From Tissierella sp. (GTDB lineage Bacteria > Bacillota > Clostridia > Tissierellales > Tissierellaceae), in NCBI RefSeq assembly GCF_031460495.1, contig NZ_JAVKTS010000001.1, forward strand, positions 620,001-684,000: a DNA stretch of 64,000 bases. Direction: 5' to 3'. This document shows positions 50,528-61,465 of this stretch, piece by piece. Under the pieces are notes generated by a model, which searched no databases, had not been told where the DNA came from, and worked only from the letters and a program-made list of their open reading frames with translations. The translations under genes were made by a program, and so were the position numbers. Every line of letters starts with the position of its first letter. Position 1 is the first letter of the stretch.

Positions 50528-53242
50528 TTAGACTACTTTTTCAACCCTTACAGCTGCAACTTTTAATTCTGGTATCTTTGCCATTTTATCTACTTCAGGA
50601 TTTGTTAGGTAATTTACCTTTGCATCTGAATAATGAAAAGGCATAAATAATACATCTTCAGCTATCCTATCGGTTGACTTTACTGTAGTGACCACTGAGC
50701 CACGCCTAGAAGTAACTTTTACTTCTTCTCCATCATGTAATCCTAATCTATCAACAGTTGCTGTATTCATCTCGATAAAGGAATCTGGGGCTTTCTTGTC
50801 AAGTGCATCTACTCTACCTGTCATAGTCATACTGTGATATTGATATAATACCCTGCCTGTAGTCATAATAAATGGGTAATGCATATCTACTAGCTCTGCA
50901 CTTGAAATATTGTCTACTGTTACAAATAAGGCCTTCCCTCTATCAAACTTTCCTTCATGCAAGAGTTTAGTTCCAGGGTGATCCTTATCTAAGCAAGGCC
51001 ATTGTATTCCTACTTCCTCTAATCTATCATAGGATATTCCGCCGTATTCAGGGGTTAGTGAAGCAATTTCTTCCATTATTTCTGATGGGTGCTTATAATT
51101 TTGATTCATTCCCAGTCTATTCATTATATCCATAATGATTTTCCAGTCAGGCTTAGAATCTCCAACAGGTTCGATTGCTTTTCTTACTCGTTGAACTCTT
51201 CTCTCCGTATTTGTAAAAGTTCCATCCTTCTCAGCAAAAGAGGCTGCAGGGAGGACAACATCAGCAATGGCAGCTGTCTCAGATAGAAAGATATCTTGCA
51301 CAACTAAAAAATCCACATTTTTTAAAGCCTTTTCTACATTCTTTAAATCTGGGTCTGTAAGCATAGGATTTTCACCCATAATATATAGGAACCTAATACT
51401 GCCATCTTCTCCTCCGTGTATTATTTCTTGTAGGGTTAATCCTGATTTTGATGGTAGAGTAACTCCCCAAGCCTTTTCAAACTTTTCCCTCACTTCCTTC
51501 TTATATACCTTTTGATATCCTGGATAATCCCCAGGAAGGCTACCCATATCACATGAGCCCTGTACATTGTTTTGTCCACGCAAAGGATTGATACCTGTGA
51601 ATTCCTTTCCTATATTTCCACAAAGCATTGCAAGGTTAGATAAAGCCATAACAGCATAGCTACCTGAAACATGTTGAGTTATTCCCATGGCATAGTATAT
51701 CCCAGCATTTTCAGCCTCTGCATACATTCTAGCAGCTTTTTTTATATCTTCAGGATCAAGGTCACATACATCAGCTACCTTTTCTGCTGTAAATGATTTA
51801 ATATGTTCTGCAAATTCATCAAAATTTTCGGTTCTTTCTTCTATATATTTTTTATCGTGCAAATCATTTTTGATTATCTCATTCATCATTGCATTTATAA
51901 GGGCAATATTATTACCTGGCCTCATTTGTAAATATATATCTGATATTTTAGCCATATCAGTTTCTCTAGGGTCTGCTACAATAATTTTGGCCCCTTTTTT
52001 CTTCGCCATCCTCATTTTATTGGATATAACTGGATGATTTTCTGAAGTATTTGATCCAATTATAAACATTAGGTCTGTATCTAATATTTCCTCGATACTA
52101 TTAGTCATGGCGCCGCTTCCTAAAGTAGTTGCAAGTCCTACAACTGATGAAGAATGTCAGAGTCGTGCGCAATGATCAATATTGTTAGTACCAAACCCTA
52201 CTCTAACAAGCTTTTGAAATAAATAATTTTCTTCATTTGTACATCTTGCTGAACTCAACCCACCGAACACATCACTTCCGTACTTTGACTTTATTTCATT
52301 GGCTTTTTCAGTTATTAAATTATATGCTTCTTCCCAAGAGGCTTCCACAAACTCACCGTTTTTCCTTATGAGAGGAGTTTTTAATCTATCAGGGTGATTA
52401 ATGAATTTAAAACCAAACTTTCCCTTAACGCACAACAAACCCGTGTTAGGCAATACATTAACGGGCTTACAATCTACCACATGTTCATCTTTAACTACTA
52501 ATTCTAGTTGGCAGCCAACTCCACAATATGCACATGTTGTTTTAACATATCTTGATTCTTCAGTTTCTTCCTTATTTTGCTTCATAGTTTCTGTATCGTG
52601 CAGTTCGCCTACTTCCATCATATATTGTTTTGGCATTAGAGCACCTGTGGGACATACTGATACGCAATTCCCACAGTCTTCACATTGATTATTTTCAGAG
52701 GATGAAGTTTTTCTAGATATATATCCTTTATGGTTGATTTCTAAGGAACTTCTACCTTGTAATTCATTGCATACATTTATGCATAGATTGCAAGAAATGC
52801 ATTTGTTAGGATCTATATCATAAAATAGATTTGTAGTGTCCTTAGGATATATTTCTCTATCACTTGTATATGAAGCTGTTTTATTTACAACTTCATATTC
52901 ATCACAATAAGAATGTAGTTTACAATCTCTTGTTTTATGACAATCAGTACAATCATCAGGGTGACCCCATATTAATTTGTCCAACACTTCTCTTCGAGCA
53001 GATATTACTTTTTGGCTATTTGTTTTAATTATCATACCTTCTTCTACTCTAAGAGAGCATGAAGTTTTTAGGTCAGATTGACCATTAACTTCAACAATAC
53101 ATAGATTGCATGAGGCTTCAGCCTCTAATCTTTCATCATGGCATAAGGTTGGAACATGTATACCAAATTGATTGCATGCCTGAAGTACTGTCAAGTTTTC
53201 AGGGATTTCATAGTCCATATTATTAATATTTATATTTATCAT
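50528..53242 (-). CDS. fdhA: Selenocysteine-containing formate dehydrogenase alpha subunit (NuoG-like N-terminus)
   Basis: One gene read through an in-frame TGA at 52157-52159, giving about 904 residues. Residues 1-80 are a [2Fe-2S] ferredoxin domain (Cys34, Cys45, Cys48, Cys62). Next come the His-Cys [4Fe-4S] site (HPDDCTDCHKTRDC; His94, Cys98, Cys101, Cys107) and two [4Fe-4S] motifs (CISCNLCINVC; CEDCGNCVSVC). The molybdopterin domain starts at CAYCGVGC. The TGA follows DHCARL, exactly where FdhF-type enzymes have selenocysteine (Sec362), and the frame continues HSSSVVGLATTLGSGAMTNS without interruption. The C-terminus is the MGD-binding cap. The metal is Mo or W, not distinguishable. It oxidises formate or reduces CO2; no NuoE/F or hydrogenase partner is in the window. 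Confidence 0.93.
52127..52145 (-). promoter_or_regulatory. Bacterial SECIS-like hairpin
   Basis: On the minus strand, 11 bases after the TGA, the RNA AGUUGUAGGACUUGCAACU folds as a six-pair stem (one G-U) with the loop AGGACUU, which keeps the GG-containing apex expected for SelB binding. Position and shape agree with known fdhF SECIS elements. Confidence 0.75.
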
Positions 53243-53434
53243 TTACTCATTCACCTTTCTTGGGTTATTGTTCCATTTTTCCCATTATCGCGAGAAATTA
53301 TGATATAAACTTTAAAATAATAAAATCAATGTTATTAGATACAGTAATAAAAATTTCAATTGCATCTTTTCGAAAATAGTATCTATAGATTTTAAATTTA
53401 GTAGACTAGTGAACAAAGAAGGGAGTAAAGAATA

Positions 53435-53790
53435 ATGAAAATACCAACAGCTTTAAAGCATAAACCAGTGATAGTATCTGCAATCTATGAGAATATTGAT
53501 GTTAGAAATGCTTATGACTCAGATGCAAAAGGCCTTTCATTGGACTAGCTCAGTGGATGACAGGGTAAGGTAGATATTTCTGCTAAGGTATGTTGATATA
53601 CAGTGAAAAGTGATCCACACATTCAATAGCCTTAGGCACTAATAATGAAAAAATAGATGAGGATATCAAACTATTCAGTCAAGCATTAAATGATTATGGG
53701 GAGCTTATAGGCGAAAGATTATATACCTTATCAAGGATTTTGGAAGGAAATGAGATATTAGATCAAAAGGAAGTAATAGATAAATATTAG
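53435..53790 (+). pseudogene. Decayed gene (DUF6530-like), frameshifted and internally deleted
   Basis: ATG 53435 with GAAGGGAG upstream begins a normal-looking protein (MKIPTALKHKPVIVSAIYEN) that stops at 53548 after 37 codons. The next frame continues in kind (LAQWMTG, then VDISAKVW), followed by further stops. A third segment about 53645-53790 reads NEKIDEDIKLFSQALNDYG and RLYTLSRILEGNE to a final TAG. From memory this order matches DUF6530 family proteins, with the middle missing. The family name is less sure than the decay itself. Confidence 0.6.
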
Positions 53791-53854
53791 GAAGAAATAT
53801 AGCACTTGTCACATTGTGTATTATTACCAGGGTCATGTAAAAAAATGGTAGAAC

Positions 53855-53874
53855 TTATCACATGAATGTGATAA
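53855..53874 (+). promoter_or_regulatory. Palindromic site upstream of the chemoreceptor gene
   Basis: TTATCACATGAATGTGATAA is a 20-base dyad with one central mismatch, 55 bases before the start codon. No T-run follows; it resembles an operator for a dimeric regulator (CRP/FNR-like arms TGTGA/TCACA in reverse order). Confidence 0.4.
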
Positions 53875-53928
53875 ACTACATCTATTATTAATATTACAAT
53901 AAATACAACTTGGGGGGTAGTAATAATT

Positions 53929-55410
53929 ATGGTAGGATTATCAAAGAATTATGATGCTACAAGAGTAGACAAGTTTAACTTAATTCTTAGTTGGATAATT
54001 ATTATATCGGTGGTATTACAAAGTTTTTTAAATAATGGTTTTGATTATGGATTAATTATGAGTGGAGTAGGATTAACTTTCATATCGATAAGCATGATTT
54101 CTTATTTTGCTAAAATTAATCATAAGGTCAAAAGTTTTATAATTGGATCTATGGCAACATATGTAGGCCTGGTAATGTCGCACTTAACCCAAGGAGAGCC
54201 TAAAATATTTTTAGGTTATTATATTTCACTAACCATGATGGGACTTTACTTTAGAAAATCTTTGGTATTAAATTATGGAATATTTTTCAATATTATTATG
54301 TCAATTTATTTTTATATAAGTCCTACATCTGTACTTAAATCAGGGAGTATCAATGAGTTTATATCATATATGTTTCTTTATGACATATCTATATTAGTCA
54401 TATACTTTATGTGTAAATGGGGAAATGAATATGTACAATCCTCAATTAAAAGTGAAAATGAATCTAATTTATTAGTGAAAAAGCTTGAAGATACAATGAA
54501 AGTTATACAAAGTAGTACAGAGGTGTTAAATAATAATATATCTAATTCTTCAAATGATCTTCAGATAATTAGAGATATAAGTAACTCTATTACCTTAGCT
54601 GTTCAAGAGATAGCCACTGGTGTTAGTCAGGAGGCAAATAGTATCCAAAGTATAAACAACTTAGTTTTAGAAGTCGGTGACATAGTTAAAGATACACAGA
54701 AGATTTCAATGGAGGTAAGTCAAGTTACTAATGAAACAGATAAACTAACATTAAATAGCCTTGAAATATTCAATAAAACAAATGAACAGATGGAAATAAT
54801 CAATAGTACGGTCACATCAGCTGCAAACAATGTACAAGAACTGGAAAGCAGTATAAATAATATTAATGTAATATTATCCATTATAATACAGATATCAGAA
54901 CAAACAAATCTTCTTGCATTAAATGCAGCTATAGAAGCCGCTAGGGCTGGTGAATCAGGTAGGGGCTTTGCAGTTGTTGCAGAAGAGGTGAGAAAACTTG
55001 CAGAACTTAGCAAGGAAAATGTTAACGATGCTAGCAGGATAATCAATGAAATAAACCAAAGGACTAAGATAGTGCTATCGGAAGTAAATCAAGGAAACGA
55101 AGCAGCAGATATAGGTAAGGATCTTATGGAGGGTATGATTAAAAGCTTTGGTAGTATGACATCCTCTTTTGATAAAGTAAGGAATATGGTGAAATTAGAG
55201 GATAAAAATGTTGAAGATCTATTCAACAGATTTAATGAGATCCAATATCAAATAGAAAATATAGCAAGCATATCAGAAGAACATGCCGCTTCAATAGAAG
55301 AGATACAGGCAACAATTGATGAGCAGAATAATAGAATAATTAATAGTGATATTGCTATAAAAGATATGGGAAAATCCAGTAAAGAACTTGCAAGAACGAC
55401 TATGCAATAA
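53929..55410 (+). CDS. Methyl-accepting chemotaxis protein with multi-helix membrane sensor
   Basis: A 493-residue transducer. The first 165 residues contain about six membrane helices with very short loops, instead of the usual two helices and a periplasmic ligand domain. No HAMP domain is evident; a coiled coil starts near 175. The cytoplasmic signalling domain (about 205-490) has the hairpin tip [20 protein letters not shown] and [16 protein letters not shown], the CheA/CheW contact region. Starts at ATG 53929 behind GGGGGGT. With no external domain it may sense a membrane or energy signal. No che genes are nearby. Confidence 0.9.
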   Translation: MVGLSKNYDATRVDKFNLILSWIIIISVVLQSFLNNGFDYGLIMSGVGLTFISISMISYFAKINHKVKSFIIGSMATYVGLVMSHLTQGEPKIFLGYYISLTMMGLYFRKSLVLNYGIFFNIIMSIYFYISPTSVLKSGSINEFISYMFLYDISILVIYFMCKWGNEYVQSSIKSENESNLLVKKLEDTMKVIQSSTEVLNNNISNSSNDLQIIRDISNSITLAVQEIATGVSQEANSIQSINNLVLEVGDIVKDTQKISMEVSQVTNETDKLTLNSLEIFNKTNEQMEIINSTVTSAANNVQELESSINNINVILSIIIQISEQTNLLALNAAIEAARAGESGRGFAVVAEEVRKLAELSKENVNDASRIINEINQRTKIVLSEVNQGNEAADIGKDLMEGMIKSFGSMTSSFDKVRNMVKLEDKNVEDLFNRFNEIQYQIENIASISEEHAASIEEIQATIDEQNNRIINSDIAIKDMGKSSKELARTTMQ

Positions 55411-55470
55411 TATATAATAACTATTTGTGTAAAGGCAAGATGCACAATAATTGAAGATAGATAGACATTT

Positions 55471-55516
55471 AATCTAGATGTAATGGGTCCATTCCTATTG
55501 CATCTAGATTAATTTT
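55471..55516 (+). terminator. Rho-independent terminator after the chemoreceptor gene
   Basis: AATCTAGATGTAATGG / CCTATTGCATCTAGATT stem with a 7-base loop (one bulge), then AATTTT. Confidence 0.7.
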
Positions 55517-55537
55517 AGGACCGTTTAATACTAGATA

Positions 55538-55566
55538 TTGACATAAAAAATAAAGTATGATATAAA
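55538..55566 (+). promoter_or_regulatory. Sigma-A promoter of htpG
   Basis: TTGACA at 55538-55543, exactly 17 bases, TATAAA at 55561-55566; predicted start about 55573 at the edge of the CIRCE element. Confidence 0.88.
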
Positions 55567-55573
55567 ATTATTA

Positions 55574-55600
55574 TTAGCACTCTCAAACTTAGAGTGCTAA
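55574..55600 (+). promoter_or_regulatory. CIRCE element (HrcA operator)
   Basis: TTAGCACTC-N9-GAGTGCTAA, a perfect match to the consensus, located at the transcription start of htpG. Predicts repression by HrcA and heat induction. Confidence 0.95.
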
Positions 55601-55637
55601 TAAATTTATAATAGTAAAAAAGAAGGAGTAGATAACT

Positions 55638-57512
55638 ATGGAGAAAAGGGAATTTAGGGCAGAATCAAAACGCTTGCTTGATCTAATGGTCAATTCAATT
55701 TACACACATAAGGAAATATTCTTAAGAGAGTTAATTTCCAATGCATCTGATGCAATAGACAAAATCTACTACAAAGCCTTAACTGATGAAAGCATATCGT
55801 TTAATAAGGATGATTATTATATCAATATAGCAAGTGATGAGGATAATAGGACATTGACTATATCTGATACGGGAATAGGAATGTCAAAGGAAGAGTTAGA
55901 GGAGAATCTTGGAGTAATTGCAAATAGTGGTAGCTTTGCATTTAAGAAAGAAAATGAAATAAAAGATGGCTTTGATATAATAGGTCAATTTGGTGTTGGT
56001 TTTTATTCCGCATTTATGGTGGCAGAAAATGTAAGGGTAATAAGTAAAACTTTTGGATCGGATCAAGGATATAAATGGGAATCTGATGGGGCAGAGGGTT
56101 ATACTATAGAGCCTTGTGAAAAAGATACTATTGGAACAGAGATAATACTTAAGATTAAGGAAAATAGTGAAGATGAAAATTACGACGAGTTCCTAGAGGA
56201 ATATAGATTAAAAGAGATTATTAAGAGATATTCAGACTTTATTAGATACCCAATTAAAATGAATGTGACAAAGAGCAGAAAAAAAGAAGGGTCTGAAGAT
56301 GAGTATGAAGAGTATAAAGAGGAACAAGTTGTAAATAGTATGGTTCCTATTTGGAGAAAGAACAAGAATGAATTAACAGAAGAAGATTACGAAAACTTCT
56401 ACGCAGAGAAGCATTATGGTTTTGACAAGCCAATTAAATCAATACATTTATCTGTAGATGGTGTTGTTAGATATAATTCAATACTATTTATACCTAGTAA
56501 AACTCCTTATGATTTTTATACTAAGGAATATGAAAAGGGACTAGAACTATATTCAAATGGTGTAATGATAATGAGTAAATGCCCAGATCTACTTCCAGAC
56601 TATTTTAGTTTTGTAAAAGGAGTAGTAGATTCAGAGGATTTATCTTTGAATATTTCTAGAGAAATATTACAGCACGATAGACAATTGAAAGTTATAGCAA
56701 AAAAGATTGAAGATAAGATTAAAGATGAGTTAATGCTATTACTAAAGAATGAAAGAGAAAAGTATGAAGAATTCTTTGAAAGTTTTGGTCGAGGACTTAA
56801 ATTTGGCATATATAGTAGCTATGGTATGAATAAGGAAACTTTACAGGATTTACTTCTTTTCTATTCTTCAAAAGAAAAGAAAATGGTTACATTGGAAGAA
56901 TATGTAGCTAGAATGCCAGAGGAGCAAAAATACATCTACTATGCATCTGGAGAATCAGTTGAAAGAATAAATAGATTGCCACAAACTGAGCTTGTAAATG
57001 ATAAGGGCTATGAAATATTATATCTTACAGATGATGTAGATGAATTTGCAATCAAAATGTTGATGAATTATAAAGAAAAAGAATTCAAATCCGTATCATC
57101 TGGTGATTTAGGCATTGAGACAGATGAGAATAAGGAAATAGAATCTGAATTAGAAGAGAATAAAGATTTGTTTTCTCACATGAAGGAATTATTGGGTGGC
57201 AAGGTAAAGGATATTAAACCATCAAAGAGGCTAAAAGAGCATCCAGTTTGTTTATCTAGTGAAGGAGATCTTTCCATAGAGATGGAAAAAATCTTAAGCC
57301 AAATGCCTGACAATAATGGTATACAGGCTGATAAAGTACTTGAGATAAATGTCCATCACAATGTATTTAATACATTGAAATCTTCCTTTGAAAATGACAA
57401 AGAAAAACTAGAACTCTATACAAACTTACTATATAATCAGGCTTTATTAATAGAAGGATTACCTATAGAAGATCCGATTGAGTTCACAAATAATATATGT
57501 AAGCTTATGTAA
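55638..57512 (+). CDS. htpG: Molecular chaperone HtpG (Hsp90)
   Basis: Cytosolic ATP-dependent chaperone of 624 residues. GHKL ATPase motifs are present in the N-terminal domain: [12 protein letters not shown] (catalytic Glu, Mg-binding Asn), [11 protein letters not shown] and [14 protein letters not shown]. The middle domain holds the catalytic-loop region [11 protein letters not shown] (Arg), and the C-terminal dimerisation domain ends the protein. AGAAGGAG precedes ATG 55638. Regulated by the CIRCE element upstream, unlike htpG of Bacillus subtilis. Closed by a strong terminator. Confidence 0.96.
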   Translation: MEKREFRAESKRLLDLMVNSIYTHKEIFLRELISNASDAIDKIYYKALTDESISFNKDDYYINIASDEDNRTLTISDTGIGMSKEELEENLGVIANSGSFAFKKENEIKDGFDIIGQFGVGFYSAFMVAENVRVISKTFGSDQGYKWESDGAEGYTIEPCEKDTIGTEIILKIKENSEDENYDEFLEEYRLKEIIKRYSDFIRYPIKMNVTKSRKKEGSEDEYEEYKEEQVVNSMVPIWRKNKNELTEEDYENFYAEKHYGFDKPIKSIHLSVDGVVRYNSILFIPSKTPYDFYTKEYEKGLELYSNGVMIMSKCPDLLPDYFSFVKGVVDSEDLSLNISREILQHDRQLKVIAKKIEDKIKDELMLLLKNEREKYEEFFESFGRGLKFGIYSSYGMNKETLQDLLLFYSSKEKKMVTLEEYVARMPEEQKYIYYASGESVERINRLPQTELVNDKGYEILYLTDDVDEFAIKMLMNYKEKEFKSVSSGDLGIETDENKEIESELEENKDLFSHMKELLGGKVKDIKPSKRLKEHPVCLSSEGDLSIEMEKILSQMPDNNGIQADKVLEINVHHNVFNTLKSSFENDKEKLELYTNLLYNQALLIEGLPIEDPIEFTNNICKLM

Positions 57513-57514
57513 AA

Positions 57515-57548
57515 GATATTGGGGGAAATAACCCCAATATTTTTTTGA
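57515..57548 (+). terminator. Rho-independent terminator after htpG
   Basis: GATATTGGGG / CCCCAATAT stem with a 7-base loop and seven T. Confidence 0.93.
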
Positions 57549-57634
57549 TTAATTTATAGGAAATTATGGTAGAATATATTAACTAAGTGCAAATTTAAAT
57601 TGAGAAATGAAATTATATTTTTGGAGGAGAATAG

Positions 57635-59101
57635 ATGAAATTTTTAGTACCAATTATAGTTGGAGCAGTTATAGGATATTTTACAAATTGGCTTGCAATA
57701 AAAATGTTGTTTAGGCCACATTATGAGAAACGGATTTTTGGAATGAAGCTACCATTTACACCAGGACTTATACCTAAGGAGAGAGAGAGAATAGGTAAAA
57801 GCATAGGGGAAACAGTAGGAGTATATTTATTATCTCCTGATACAATTATGGAATCTTTGTCTAGCAAAAAAACTGAGGAACAAACAAAGCAATGGATAGA
57901 AAGCAAATTAACTAGCCTTAGAGAAAATGATGCAACAATTAAAGAAATATTGACAAATCTTTCAGATGAAGACTATGGTACTATAGTAAAAGCCATAGAA
58001 GGCAATTTAGTTGATATAGTACTTCAACACATAAGGAAAGATAAATTTAAATCCAAGATATCTAATATTATTAGAGCTAATATTGAAGAATTAGATACGG
58101 ATCATATATATGAAAGACTAGATAAAAAATTAGCTATGATTTTATTGGATATATCTAGGTCCACTGATCTTAGAACTGGGCTAATTAACTTTATGGAATT
58201 AAAACTTAAGGAACTAAGTGTAAATGAAAAAAATGTATCTGAGATAATCCCAATTGAAATCACCAATTCAATAAATAAATATATTGATGAAAACGGCTAT
58301 AGAATTGGAAATATTATAAGGGATAATTTTAATGATCCTATTGTTCAGGCTAAATTGAAAGCATCAATTTCCGATTTGGTTTCAAAAAATATGAGTAAGC
58401 TAATAATTACTTTTATCAGTGCGGATACCATATCAGAAAAGATATTTCAAATACTAGAAAAGTATATTGCCAGTGAGGAAGCAAACAAGGATATTATTAT
58501 GATTTTGGAGTCTTCAATTCATAAGGCAATGGAATCTAAAGCTTCAGATATATTCCCTGAAATAATAGATAGCTTTGGTGTTGAAGGCTTATCAAATATT
58601 GCAGACTTGATAATAGCTTACATAGAAGATGAGAACAATCATAAATCTTTGCTAGAGATTATTCAGAATAAGCTAAAGGATGAAGAATCAAATAATAAAG
58701 GATTTATTATTGATTATTTATCTAAGAGTGCAAATCTCATCTTAGACTCTAAAGAGGCAAGCAATACTTTAGTCCTATTTTTAGATGATATAGTTCAACA
58801 TTTCATGAGCAAACCTATATCTTTTTACTGCAGAAACATTGATGAACACACGGCTTCAAGAGTTTATACTTATTCTAGGCTTCTATTCGACAAATTTATA
58901 AGGACTGAAATGTCGAAGATTGTTGAAATCATCGATATTTCAGGAATAGTTGAGGAAAAGATTAACAGTTTTGATGTGAATTTTACAGAGAAGTTAATAC
59001 TAGATATTGCAGACAGAGAACTAAAGGCTATTACTTGGTTAGGAGGATTGTTGGGAGGTATTATCGGTATATTAACTCCTCTAATTCAGCTATTATATTA
59101 A
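57635..59101 (+). CDS. DUF445 family membrane protein (YheB-like)
   Basis: A 488-residue protein anchored by a helix at each end: residues 2-20 (IIVGAVIGYFTNWLAIKML) and the last 25 (GGLLGGIIGILTPLIQLLY). Between them is a long, mostly helical charged domain. The N-terminal block with FTNWLAIKMLFRP and FTPGLIPKERERIGKSIGE is diagnostic for DUF445. Family function is not established; the Bacillus members are linked to sporulation or the envelope. GGAGGAG precedes ATG 57635. Monocistronic. Confidence 0.9.
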   Translation: MKFLVPIIVGAVIGYFTNWLAIKMLFRPHYEKRIFGMKLPFTPGLIPKERERIGKSIGETVGVYLLSPDTIMESLSSKKTEEQTKQWIESKLTSLRENDATIKEILTNLSDEDYGTIVKAIEGNLVDIVLQHIRKDKFKSKISNIIRANIEELDTDHIYERLDKKLAMILLDISRSTDLRTGLINFMELKLKELSVNEKNVSEIIPIEITNSINKYIDENGYRIGNIIRDNFNDPIVQAKLKASISDLVSKNMSKLIITFISADTISEKIFQILEKYIASEEANKDIIMILESSIHKAMESKASDIFPEIIDSFGVEGLSNIADLIIAYIEDENNHKSLLEIIQNKLKDEESNNKGFIIDYLSKSANLILDSKEASNTLVLFLDDIVQHFMSKPISFYCRNIDEHTASRVYTYSRLLFDKFIRTEMSKIVEIIDISGIVEEKINSFDVNFTEKLILDIADRELKAITWLGGLLGGIIGILTPLIQLLY

Positions 59102-59225
59102 TTTAGAATTCTTAATATATCATCGACAATTTCTACTACCAATTAAACCATAGATGTAGTATACTTAGATAAGAACTAATACTATATATAGTTGATTTGA
59201 TAGTAACTTGAATAGGGGGATTGTA

Positions 59226-61358
59226 ATGTTAAATGTTGAGAAACGAAATGGGATTATAGTGATTTTTGAATCTGAAAAGATTGCAAATGCTATTAAAAAA
59301 GCTATGGCTGAATCCGAATTAGGTATTGATGAGAATTTAGCTAATGAAATTGCAGATAAGGCTGTTACTGCTTTTAGTGATTTAGAAGTAGTCAATATTG
59401 AAAAGATCCAGGATTTTGTCGAAATTGAACTTATGAAGTCGAGACCTGATGTGGCTAGGCTTTATATTTTATATAGGCAGGAGAGAGCTAAACTAAGGGA
59501 ACAAGGATGGGTAATGTCGGATCTTCAAAGGGATATTTATGAGAAGAAATATCGCTTTAATAATGAATCTTTTGATGGTTTTTTAACTAGAGTTGGTGGT
59601 GGAAATAATGCCATTAAAAAGGCTATAAAGGATAAGAAATTTATGCCAGCTGGACGAATATTAGCAGGTAGAGGCTTGGATAAGTTCGGAAGAAAGATAA
59701 CATTATCAAACTGTTATGTAATGCCGAAAGTAGAGGACAATATTGAATCAATATTTGATACTGCAAAATACCTAGCAAGAACATATTCATATGGTGGAGG
59801 AGTAGGTTTAACTATTTCTAAGCTTAGACCGAGAGGTGCTAAGGTTAACAATGCTGCTAATACTACAACAGGAGCAGTTTCATTTATGGACTTGTTTTCT
59901 ATGGTTACAGGATTAATTGGCATGAGAGGCAGACGAGGTGCTTTGATGCTAAACATGGATTGCAATCATCCTGATATTGAAGATTTTATTGATGTAAAGA
60001 ATGATTTATCTAAGGTTACTTATGCAAATATATCTGTAAATATAGATGATGAGTTTATGAATGCAGTTAAAAATAATGAAGATTATAAATTATCTTTTAT
60101 AGTAGCATCAACAGGTGAAGAAATTAGCAAAATAGTAAATGCCAGAGAACTGTATAATAAACTAGCAAAGAATAATTGGAATATGGCTGAACCTGGGATT
60201 TTATATAAAGATCGTATAGACTCTTGGCATTTAATGAGTGAGGATAAGGATTTTGAATTTGCAGGAGTTAATCCATGTGCTGAAGAAACTCTTCCTGCTT
60301 TTGGTAGCTGCAATCTCTCATCTATAAATTTATCAGAATTTGTAAAGAAGCCTTTTACCAAGTATGCATATTTTGAATTTGAGAAATTTGGTGAAATGGT
60401 AAGAGATGGAGTTATTTATTTAAATGAAGTATTAGATGAAAATATGGAACTACACCCACTAGAACAACAAAGAGAAATGTCTAGAGACCTAAGACAAATA
60501 GGACTTGGAATCATGGGATTGGCGGATATGTTTATTAAACTAGGAATAAAATATGGAGGAGAGGAATCTATTTCCTTTATCCATAAAATAGGAAACACTA
60601 TGGTCAATGAGGCTTTAAGACAATCAGCGTTATTAGCTAAGGAAGAAGGACCATTCCCTAGATATAAGGCAGAAGCAGTTCTCAAATCTCCTTTCCTATT
60701 GGAGAATGCAGATGAGGATGTACTGGAGTTAATTAAGGAGTATGGACTTCGCAATAGTCAACTGTTAACCATACCACCTACAGGGAGCATATCGACTTTA
60801 ATTGGATGTAGTAACGGAGTGGAGCCTATATTCCAAGTATCTTATACAAGAAAGTCCGAATCTCTTCATAATGTTGACACATATTATAAAGTATTTACAT
60901 CTATCGTTAAGGAATATATGGATAAAACCAATATATCAAAAGAAGAAGATTTGCCAGATTACTTTATTACAACTTCTAACTTAAACTATAGAAATAGAAT
61001 AGAAGTTCAAGCTGTATGGCAACAATATATAGATGCTAGTATTTCATCTACTGTTAATGTTCCTAATGAATTTACAGTTGAAGAAGTAGAAGAACTATAT
61101 TTATATGCTTGGGAAAGAGGGTTAAAGGGAATCACCATTTATCGTGATGGCTGTGCAAGGTCTGGTATATTAATTACTAATAAAGAAAAAGATAGTAGAT
61201 TAGATAGGATAGATCAGTTGAAAAATGAATTAAATGAATTAGCAGCTGAGCAATTAGTTGAAGATCCAGATACATGTCCAATGTGTGGAGGTCATTTAAT
61301 GCATTCCAGTGGATGTGCAGAATGCCAAGACTGTGGATATAGTCCTTGTTCAATTTAA
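59226..61358 (+). CDS. nrdJ: Adenosylcobalamin-dependent (class II) ribonucleoside reductase
   Basis: A 710-residue enzyme reducing ribonucleotides to deoxyribonucleotides with a radical made from adenosylcobalamin, so it needs no oxygen and no second subunit. It begins with an ATP-cone allosteric domain (residues about 1-90). Catalytic-core motifs: LSNCYVMP (redox Cys), NPCAEETLPAFGSCNLSSINL in pieces (radical Cys and substrate site) and PPTGSISTLIGCSNGVEP (phosphate site). The C-terminus has a Cys-rich tail CPMCGGHLMHSSGCAEC...CGYSPC, a shuttle-dithiol or zinc ribbon. ATG 59226 with AGGGGGA is preferred over TTG 59208. Terminated by a strong hairpin. Confidence 0.94.
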   Translation: MLNVEKRNGIIVIFESEKIANAIKKAMAESELGIDENLANEIADKAVTAFSDLEVVNIEKIQDFVEIELMKSRPDVARLYILYRQERAKLREQGWVMSDLQRDIYEKKYRFNNESFDGFLTRVGGGNNAIKKAIKDKKFMPAGRILAGRGLDKFGRKITLSNCYVMPKVEDNIESIFDTAKYLARTYSYGGGVGLTISKLRPRGAKVNNAANTTTGAVSFMDLFSMVTGLIGMRGRRGALMLNMDCNHPDIEDFIDVKNDLSKVTYANISVNIDDEFMNAVKNNEDYKLSFIVASTGEEISKIVNARELYNKLAKNNWNMAEPGILYKDRIDSWHLMSEDKDFEFAGVNPCAEETLPAFGSCNLSSINLSEFVKKPFTKYAYFEFEKFGEMVRDGVIYLNEVLDENMELHPLEQQREMSRDLRQIGLGIMGLADMFIKLGIKYGGEESISFIHKIGNTMVNEALRQSALLAKEEGPFPRYKAEAVLKSPFLLENADEDVLELIKEYGLRNSQLLTIPPTGSISTLIGCSNGVEPIFQVSYTRKSESLHNVDTYYKVFTSIVKEYMDKTNISKEEDLPDYFITTSNLNYRNRIEVQAVWQQYIDASISSTVNVPNEFTVEEVEELYLYAWERGLKGITIYRDGCARSGILITNKEKDSRLDRIDQLKNELNELAAEQLVEDPDTCPMCGGHLMHSSGCAECQDCGYSPCSI

Positions 61359-61371
61359 TATAATTATAGAT

Positions 61372-61407
61372 AAAAAGCTAAATGTTCAAGACATTTAGCT
61401 TTTTTAT
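61372..61407 (+). terminator. Rho-independent terminator after nrdJ
   Basis: AAAAAGCTAAATGT / ACATTTAGCTTTTTT, 14-pair stem with a 5-base loop and T-run; symmetric, so it may also serve the minus-strand gene downstream. Confidence 0.93.
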
Positions 61408-61465
61408 CTATAATGAACTTTTTATATATAGATATAATAGTTTAATCACCTGTTTTATACATTTA

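Larger units (their letters stand above)
53243..53928. other. Region between fdhA and the chemoreceptor gene
   Basis: Nearly 700 bases that hold the fdhA upstream region (to about 53400), the decayed gene at 53435-53790 and a 20-base palindrome at 53855-53874 before the chemoreceptor. No intact gene was found. Confidence 0.6.

Noticed and set aside
52109-52160. Frameshift or nonsense mutation in formate dehydrogenase
   Set aside because: Frame continues unchanged after TGA, the position equals the known selenocysteine and a SECIS-like hairpin follows.
60802-60984. 60-codon plus-strand frame within nrdJ
   Set aside because: Alternate frame of a gene with complete class II RNR motifs.
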